Positions 30,089-36,419 of a DNA stretch of 36,419 nucleotides are shown here, one piece after another. The stretch's first letter is position 1. Every line of letters starts with the position of its first letter. The stretch is from Gnetum montanum (lineage: Eukaryota > Streptophyta > Gnetopsida > Gnetales > Gnetaceae), in the NCBI GenBank assembly GCA_015680685.1, contig MNCI01012686.1:1-36419 (forward strand). Reading direction: 5' to 3'. Under the pieces are notes generated by a model, which ran no database searches, was not told the origin of the DNA, and was given only the letters and a program-made list of their open reading frames with translations. The position numbers and the translations under genes were made by a program.

Positions 30089-31090
30089 TGATGAGCAGCA
30101 AGGTACCCCTATGCTCAACCATATGAATACACGTATTTCACACACAATCCTGTCGAATTCCAAGGACTAAGTACTTATGCATCCTTGTGGAACAAGGACA
30201 AGTTGGTTGATCATTGTCTTCCCAAGCTTATTTGTATGTCATGATTTTATGGTTAAGTAAGCTTGAGGCATATGATTTTTATAGCTTTTATGTTTTTTAT
30301 GTCCTACGCTAATAGGGAAGGAGAGAGGTAACTAAGTGACTAATTTAACTTAACTACTCACTAAGTAAGTTCTAACTAATTCTAACACCAACATCCATTC
30401 CCACTTGCCATACACATCTTGAACTAGTGCAACACTGCTAGGATTACCAAACACTAATCGTTACTAGGTTACCAAGTGTTACACGCATGCTTGAAGTGGT
30501 CGTGCTTGTGTAATTTAACAATTTTCTTAATTGATCAAAATGAATTGTTGTGCTAATAACAAAAATGTAAAGTGCATAAAATAAAATAAATGCATCAGAA
30601 AATAAAATAAAAGAAATGCATAAGAAAAAAATCTCAAGTGCTGCAAGGATGAATCGAAGAGATCATCTTTATTGCCATACACAAGGTGTGCTTAGGTATA
30701 CAATGCTCAAATAAAGATCCGTCCACACTTAGACCTCCTACTGTAGGCACTTGGAAAATACTGTAACTCCGTACACACTTAGACCTCCTACTGTGGGCAC
30801 ATGGAAAATACTCTAACTTTCAAATAGACTACAAGAGTTTCGCTACTTGACTACTAAAAGGCTTCTCTCCAATTGTGTGCCTAGGCACTATATTTATAGG
30901 CTTGAGAGCAACTACTCTAATAATTAGAGTAACCGCTCTAATAATTAGAATAACTGCTAAAGTAACCGCTAGAGTAACCACTCTAATAATTAGAATAAAT
31001 TACTAGAGTAACTGCTCTAATAATTAGAATAAACCACTAGAGTAACTGCTCTAATAATTAGAATAACTGCTAGAGTAACCGCTCTCATCA
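30089..31090 (-). repeat. 3' LTR of element G
   Basis: 1,002 bp, TG...CA in either reading. It shares R/U5 words with the LTRs of C and E (GGTTACCAAGTG, GAAGTGGTCGTGCT, GCAAGGAT) but has its own U3. TATA on the minus strand at 30899-30891. A 50-bp R-side duplication is present: CACACTTAGACCTCCTACTG at about 30724 and again at 30773. PPT of G follows on its right. Confidence 0.85.
30891..31062 (-). promoter_or_regulatory. Palindromic CTCTAATAATTAGA array and TATA box of LTR G
   Basis: CTCTAATAATTAGA starts at 30915, 30936, 30981, 31015 and 31049, with GAGTAACYGCT spacers. TCTAATAATTAGA is a perfect palindrome around one A and contains AATAATT, the AATNATT type recognised by HD-Zip homeodomain proteins. 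On the minus strand the array lies upstream of CTATAAATA (30899-30891). Confidence 0.75.
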
Positions 31091-31102
31091 TACCCCACAA
31101 CT
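31091..31102 (-). other. Polypurine tract of element G
   Basis: Minus reading AGTTGTGGGGTA, one G shorter than in C and E, next to the LTR. Confidence 0.75.
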
Positions 31103-32882
31103 AAATGAAAACTCATCCTTGAGTTCCTTACAAAATATTGGGAAGGTATGGGATTATTGACTAATTGACAACTGACGGTGGAATGGGATGACAGACTCAA
31201 CGTGTCCAATGAATAGATCAATAAGCATATTACAACATTATGTTCATGACCATTGTGGTGAACACTCATACATAAATGACATCCAAGCCTTTATTTGGTA
31301 GCTTGAAGAGAAAAGGAGAGAGAAAGAAGATGGAGCGTGTTGCCACCAATGCTAATATTGTGCCTTCCATTATTTATCCATAGCCATGCCACCAAACTTG
31401 CTCATTTCGTAAATGATCTAGTTCCAGTCCATCCTAAGTGCTTCCTCCAAGCCCAGTCCGTTGTTTGTATGGTCGCCATCTACACACACAACATAGTCAC
31501 AAATGAGCAAGGATAGATAATCCACAATACAATTGATACCTTGCCTCGATATGAAGCGCATTGGCTGAGTTGTGATTATGGCAGAAACTAGTTCAGAGAT
31601 TTATCACTGGCAACTATCCAAGGTGTAGGGGTTAGGCAATTAGTAAAATGGAAAAAATTGAAAAATTTCTTCCAGGGTCCCCATGACTAAGAGCAAACCT
31701 CCGATAGCTATAAGATGGAAAAATATTAGGAACAAGAAAAATGGAAAAAAATAACAATGGCAACGCCAATAAAATGAATGCCATGAATGGGGATGAAACA
31801 AGAAATGCTTGATTGCAAGAAATGTTTAAGGACAAGAAGCTAACAATTGCACCAAAAAGGAATGCTAGTGGGTCCTCCCCAAAGCAGGCTCATGCCTTTT
31901 ATGCCCTGACAAACCCGCAAACCAAAGAGTCTGTAGGCCCTAGGAATGTCACTTGGAAGCAAGAGTTAAAAACTTACCCACAAGAATTCACAAAAGAAAA
32001 ATAATGCATCAACCCAAAAATGGACTAATGATAAAATTGATAATGAGGTGGAAAATGGGAAGAAAGATGGAGAGGAGAGAATGGAATGGAATCCCAAGAA
32101 TAAGGTTGTGTAAAGTCCCTTGTGTATTTCATTGTTAATGTGAATGAGTAGAACTCATCCCAAATCTAGACTCAAAAAAACCACATCCAGTGACCTCGCA
32201 TCAACACACTTGACCAATCCATCCACTTGAAGCAACAAGAATGCTTCCACAAAGAGTCACCACCATTCCGAGGAGAGTGAGATGGAGAAGCAGGAAGCAA
32301 GAAAGGGCCTTAGTTAGAGGGAACCTTCAGGCATGGGTAACATGTCTTTCTAGTTCCATAACCAATGCTTTATTATGTCTAAGGGGTGTGCTTTGAATTC
32401 TCACTTTTCTCCTTCTTCTTCTTCTTCTTCTTCTTCTTCTTCTTCTTTTTCGTGAGAACCACACCATGCAAAGACTTATTTTTATTCACTCAACTTCCTA
32501 ATTTTAAACAATGTCAGAATGGCGGAAAACCCAAAAAACAAGCATCCAAGCACCCAATAGAATGGCCAGCACAAATGCATCAAATCCCCTTGAACTCACA
32601 CCCTTTTCATCCTTTGAGTCTTTCCTTAGTTTGAAAAGTACCTAGCCACCAATATATTAACAAGTTTACTTAGAAAAAGAGGGACTATACAGTTACAAGC
32701 CAAAGGAGACCATAGAGTTGTATGGATGAGTGGACGGCATGGACTAATTGCCTGTTTTACCAAAAGAGCCATCCCTTAATATCAGCATCATAATTCAAAG
32801 GTAAAAACCAAACATTAGCAATTAATATGATATAATTCAATCCACCATCATGAGCACTTATTGGATGACGAATAAAAGTAAA
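31103..32882 (-). other. Untranslated tail of element G
   Basis: Matches the tails of C and E; no coding signal. One unit of the tail repeat (AAGGGGTGTGCTTTGAATTC at 32381-32400). Confidence 0.7.
32412..32446. repeat. (CTT)n microsatellite in the tail of G
   Basis: About a dozen CTT units, exactly where C and E have an A-rich (element-sense) run inside the tail repeat. It is flanked by the same GTGCTTTGAATTC and GTGAGAACCACACCATGCAA words. Confidence 0.9.
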
Positions 32883-34290
32883 TCAAGTAATCAAACAAAT
32901 AGTAAAAATATGAATGATGGTGTAAAACAAAAATAAGAAAAGTTGGAAAAATGTGTAAAACAAAAATATGTGAAACAAAAATGTGTAAAATAAAAATTCA
33001 AAAAGAACTGAGGACCTAGAATGGTTAGCATAGGTAGCCATCTCCCCCATGACTGAGTTGAAAGGAGGAGATCTAAAATAGTGAGTAAGGTTGTCCACTA
33101 ACATAGGTAGCATGTGTACTGGTTGTCCTAGCTCATGAAAAGGTTTGGTTTGTTGCACTTTGACCAATAGTTTCTTGTATGGGCTCTTAGGTTTGTATAT
33201 TGTCATGACCCCTAAAGGAAAAGTTGCGTAAATAATATAAGGTCCTTCCCATGGTGTTTGAAATTTAGTACGTTATGGCACATGTGTGGGATTCCAGTAG
33301 AGAACCTTATCTCCCAGTTGATATTTACCTTTCCTAATCCTTAGGTCATAACATTGATTATTGAATGCCTTATGCAATTTATTAGATGACAGGGTAGCTA
33401 GTCAATTTTCATCTAGCAAATTAAGGGTTACTAACCATTATTTCTGTTCTAGATCAAGGTCAAGGTTGAGGTCACATGTCATGGATACTGTACGGAGCTC
33501 AGTTTGAATGGAAAGCATTGGTAATTTACCATACACTAACTCATAGGGAGAGTAGCCTGTAGAAATTTTCCATGTGGAGCGGTATGCCCAAAGAGCATCA
33601 TTCAGTTTAGTGATCCAGTCTCGCCTAAACTTGCTAATGGTTCTTGTCAATATCTTTGTAATCTCCCTATTGGTGACTTTTGCTTGACCATTTTCTTGGG
33701 GGTGGTATGGTGTAGTCAATTTATGCTCAACCCCTAAGCGTTGCATTAATTTCCGAAAAGCTACACATGTGAAATGTGTACCATTGTTTGAAATAAGTGC
33801 ACTAGCACACCAAACCTATTTATGATTTTTTGTTGAACAAATTGTGCAACTATACATGATGTACAATCTTTAACAGTAGCTGCTTCAGCCCATTTTCTTA
33901 GGTAATCAACGGCAACAATAATATAAGCTTTTCCATTGGACATTGGTGTAATCGGCCCCATAAAATCAATTCCCCAAATGTCAAAGGGTTATAACAGTTG
34001 AATCCATTATTGCAGACCCTCCATTCTAGTAGTCATTCCCACATCATGTTGACAATGCTCACAAGATTGGACGAAACAATGGACATCTGGAAATAATGTA
34101 GGCTAATAATATCCTACAAGTAGGATCTTGATGGTTGTTCATCTCCTAGCATAATGACCCCCACAAGGACCCTCATGAGCATCTTGGAGAACTTGCAGTT
34201 GATCTATATCAGGAACACACCATCGAACCAAGTCATCATGACACACTTTGTAAAGTTTCCCATTGATCTCCATAAAGTACTTGGCTTGGT
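32883..34290 (-). pseudogene. Element G integrase and pol tail (dead)
   Basis: Minus strand, zinc part about 34190-34040, core with [16 protein letters not shown] (33961 down). The second acidic position is Asn (SNNGTHF, about 33795) and is followed by a frameshift. The Glu position is Lys in NGQAKVTN. The part 33746-33438 is open and well kept (TPYHPQENGQ, KLNDALWAYRSTW, YSPYELVYGKLP). The C-terminal part 33206-32883 is open for 107 codons and ends in a Phe-rich tail (YFRSPPFNSVMGEMAT then FLFYTFLFHIFLFYTFF). Confidence 0.85.
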
Positions 34291-34297
34291 GATGAAA

Positions 34298-34617
34298 CTA
34301 TTGTTTCTTCTTAAGGTTTAACTCTTGTGGTGTTTGTTGGGTGAGGAGATAGGTAAGAATGCTACTGTACCAGTTTGTCTCCATGGGTGATTGATTATAC
34401 ACTACACTAGCAAAGAAGAATTCATCAAGGAAATGATCAGAAATTGGATACTCATCCTCTTTGTTGTTCCATCGCAACCGAGATAAATGATCAGCAACTA
34501 TTTTCTCAGTTCCTTTACAAGCGATCATCGTAAGATCAACCTCTTGTAAGATTACAAGCCATTGTATCATACGAGGGCTTACGATTGGCTTATTCATGAG
34601 GAACCTTATTACACTAT
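34298..34617 (-). pseudogene. Element G RNase H C-terminal part, cut by F
   Basis: NSVIRFLMNKPIVSP, QWLVILQEVDLTMIACKGTE and KIVADHLSRLRWNN, then the link to integrase. The frame is open over 100 codons. It is broken at 34617 by the LTR of F; the rest of G is off the right edge or lost. Confidence 0.85.
34613..34617. repeat. Presumed left target-site duplication of F
   Basis: ACTAT directly before the TGATGAG start. The right copy would lie outside the window, so this is not tested. Confidence 0.4.
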
Positions 34618-34644
34618 TGATGAGACGCAATACACACAAGCCGC

Positions 34645-34758
34645 GATATCACGTACACGATATCGTGGCCGCCACGATATCGCATCCCCTACGATATCGC
34701 GTCGTCCCCTACGATATCATGTACGCGATATCACGGTCCACCGCCAAATCTATAAATA
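34645..34758 (+). promoter_or_regulatory. Six GATATC palindromes and TATA box of LTR F
   Basis: GATATC starts at 34645, 34659, 34676, 34693, 34713 and 34727, mostly inside ACGATATCGC- or CGCGATATCACG-like contexts. Copies two and three form an inverted repeat with 11-bp arms around CCG (CGATATCGTGG / CCACGATATCG). The array ends 18 bp before TATAAATA (34751-34758). Confidence 0.8.
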
Positions 34759-35002
34759 AGAGGCGGCACTCCCCTCATTTCTCATCCTAGGCTAGAAGTA
34801 GCGAAGCTCTGGCAGATTGATCACCCCAAAGATAGAATATTTTCCATGTGCCCGCAATAGGAGTCCCCCAAGTGAACGGTTCTTTATTCGAGCAGCTTTG
34901 TACCTGAACGCAAGTTGTGTACGACAATAAAGATGAGCTTTGTGGATAAACCTTGCAGTACATGGATAGGTTTATTTAATGTTATTTATTGCTTTCCTAG
35001 TA

Positions 35003-35185
35003 ATGCGACATGAGTACGACTTGGTTACGAGCATTGACGAATGTGTATGGCTAACCAAGGAATCGGCTACTCATCACAATTAGATTCTCTCACCCTTATC
35101 TCCTAGAACGTGGGACGAGTACGACTTGATTATGAGCATCTACGAATGTGTACGGCTAGTCAAGGAATCGGCTGCTCGTCACACT
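35003..35185 (+). repeat. Tandem duplication in LTR F
   Basis: The stretch from ATGCGACATGAGTACGACTTGG (about 35004) to ATCGGCTACTCATCACAATTAG (about 35083) is repeated from about 35109 as GTGGGACGAGTACGACTTGA through ATCGGCTGCTCGTCACACTTAG. The period is about 105 bp. LTR B and C have a single copy of the related GAGCACGAC-CACTTCGAG words. Confidence 0.7.
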
Positions 35186-35596
35186 TAGGCTAGTTAGGTG
35201 CCTCAGTACGACCGCTTCGAGCACGTGGGTTATGTGTGGTAATCCCAGTAATGATTAGCGTTTGGTAGCCACAGTTGCACAATTCAGGGTGTGTACAGCA
35301 AGTGGGAATGAATGTTGATGCTAGGACTTAGTGTTGTAGTTAGAGTTAGTTTTAGTCTCTTAACCCTTCATCCCTTAGCATAGGAGATAAACCTGAAAAG
35401 ACCCAAAAAATCATATACCTCGGACTTACTTACCCATACACCGTGACAACAACAAGTAAGTCTGGGAAGACAACAATTAATCAACCCCAAGTGTTCCTTA
35501 CGAAGTTTAGGCATTTAGTTTGTGGAGTTCGACTGGATCGTGTGTGTTACACTCATTTCGTATGGTTGAGTGTAGGGGTACCTCGCCGCTCATCAT

Positions 35597-35614
35597 TGGC
35601 GCCGTTGCTGGGGA
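35597..35614 (+). other. Primer binding site of element F (tRNA-Asp)
   Basis: TGGCGCCGTTGCTGGGGA matches 17 of 18 bases of the plant tRNA-Asp 3'-end complement typical of Athila-like elements. Confidence 0.85.
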
Positions 35615-35736
35615 GTAAGTGTTTGTACACCAATTAGAACATTAGGAAATCTTTCACATCGTTGTGAGCCTTAACGAACCTTTAGGTTAATTAGTTAAAT
35701 AAGAACATATATAACAATGAACAGCACACCATTAAA
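35615..35736 (+). other. Leader of element F
   Basis: Untranslated, 122 bp, between PBS and gag ATG. Nothing else seen. Confidence 0.7.
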
Positions 35737-36419
35737 ATGGCTTCTTCTCATAAGGTTAACTCACCTAGGGATAACACTGAAGACAGTCAGCAACATACAC
35801 ATAACCTAAACTAGCCAAGTCCTAAACAGTATAATATAGTTTATACTCATCCCGATGAGTATATTCCTAATTACACTTTTATCCTCCATCAGGATGAAAA
35901 ATTGCGTTGGAGAGATTTGTTTGGTAACATAGTTTTACCACCAGATCAAGCTGTTCCGAACATGCTCTTCCGTGCCTTAGCACAGATTGGCATGCAGGAC
36001 TTATTCGCTGAATACATTGCTGGAGAATATGATATAAGGGATTATCATCCCACCACCTTGCAACGTATGAGAGACGAAAGGCAGGAGAGCCAACACTCAT
36101 TGTTGAAGGGCAAGGTTCCCAATGTCCTTAGTGAAATAGGAGACGAGGAACCCCTCACAACGGGTTTCTTAGGAAATGATGTTCCTCCTCCTCATAATGG
36201 TGAAGAGGTTAGGCATCAGAGCCTTCGATCAACTGTACATGCTACGGGCTCTGATCCCTGTGAACACCAACTATTCATGGCAGGAACAACCACTCACACT
36301 AAGGACAGACACTTTGATCGTTACAACGATCAAGGTCGAAGCAGCCGAAGAGAAGGTAAGAAACATCGCCATGGTGATGGATCCCCTTCCTCTTCTCCTT
36401 CACCTCACCATTCACACTC
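35737..36419 (+). pseudogene. gag: Element F gag, N-terminal part (one stop, runs off the edge)
   Basis: ATGGCTTCTTCTCATAAGG start, as in C and E. One TAG at codon 26 (35812-35814) is the only break; the frame is then open for 201 codons to the window edge. Words: THPDEYIPNYTFILHQDEKL, DIRDYHPTTLQRM, and a basic H/R/D/S-rich linker (RSSRREGKKHRHGDG, then PSSSPSPHHSHS). Where C and E share a stop (their codon 75), F has CAG (35983-35985). It is the least decayed gag here. The codon-26 stop may be a CAG-to-TAG change; an ATG downstream could also serve, so some function cannot be excluded. Confidence 0.85.

Larger units (their letters stand above)
34618..35595 (+). mobile_element. Element F 5' LTR
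   Basis: 978 bp, TGATGAG to CTCATCA. TATA at 34751-34758; AATAAA at 34926-34931. R/U5 words match LTR B and C (AATAAAGATGAGCTTTG, AAACCTTGCAG, GTACGACTTGATTATGAGC). It holds two copies of a block near 35003-35062 and 35107-35170 (GAGTACGACTTGGTTACGAGCAT... CTAACCAAGGAATCGGCTAC), a roughly 100-bp tandem duplication. The PBS follows after one T. Confidence 0.9.

Noticed and set aside
30915-31062. CRISPR-like array in LTR G
   Set aside because: Repeats are short, spacers are themselves repeats, and the site is a plant LTR promoter.
32883-33000. Envelope gene at the end of G pol
   Set aside because: The hydrophobic part is a translation of a T-rich minisatellite, with no signal peptide, cleavage site or separate ORF.
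34645-34732. GATATC array as a cloning artefact (EcoRV sites)
   Set aside because: Contexts vary, spacing is uneven, and the array sits at the proper place in an LTR promoter.
1-36419. tRNA, rRNA or intact host genes
   Set aside because: No cloverleaf-like or rRNA words were noticed, and all long frames are retroelement parts or unexplained; small RNAs cannot be excluded by eye.

Overview
The window looks like repeat DNA from a large-genome vascular plant. It holds no intact host gene, tRNA, rRNA or CRISPR array that I could find. Almost all of it is a nested stack of decayed Ty3/gypsy LTR retrotransposons on both strands. The plant assignment rests on gypsy families with an Athila-like reverse transcriptase, a tRNA-Asp-type primer binding site, a Tat-like extra RNase H before/next to integrase, plant-type LTR promoters, and a fragment that resembles the plant WEB (chloroplast movement) family. 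The species cannot be named from the sequence.

Layout, left to right (element letters are mine). A (+, 1 to about 4989): 3' part of a Tat-like element, with an extra RNase H and integrase, a 3'UTR minisatellite and a long 3' LTR. B (+, about 4990-7454 and 17630-17720): a coiled-coil/plant-transposon-like reading frame attached to an LTR of the C family. C (+, 7455-17624): a complete but dead 10.2 kb element with both LTRs, PBS, gag, PR, RT, RNase H, INT and PPT, inserted inside the 3' LTR of B. D (+, 17721-18566): a gag-protease fragment that hosts both B and E. E (-, 18567-30088): nearly complete dead element. H (21580-23987): a TG...CA solo-LTR-like insertion with a perfect 5-bp target duplication inside the integrase of E, carrying a possible host gene fragment. 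G (-, 30089-34617): 3' LTR to RNase H. F (+, 34618 to the right edge): 5' LTR, clean PBS and the least damaged gag.

The inferred order is D first; B and E into D; A and C into B; G and H into E; F into G. Enzymes of C, E, F and G belong to one Athila-like family (order gag-PR-RT-RNaseH-INT, then a roughly 2 kb untranslated tail and a CATGGGGG-type PPT). A is a different, younger-looking lineage.

The points most worth following are: (i) every LTR with a readable promoter region carries its own short-motif array upstream of the TATA box, different in each element; (ii) C and E share three premature stop codons and an Asn in the RT catalytic motif, which suggests both were copied from an already defective parent; (iii) B combines C-family LTR ends with an unrelated ORF; (iv) H may have captured a WEB-family gene piece; (v) A carries a variable minisatellite and an unexplained 277-codon ORF behind pol.
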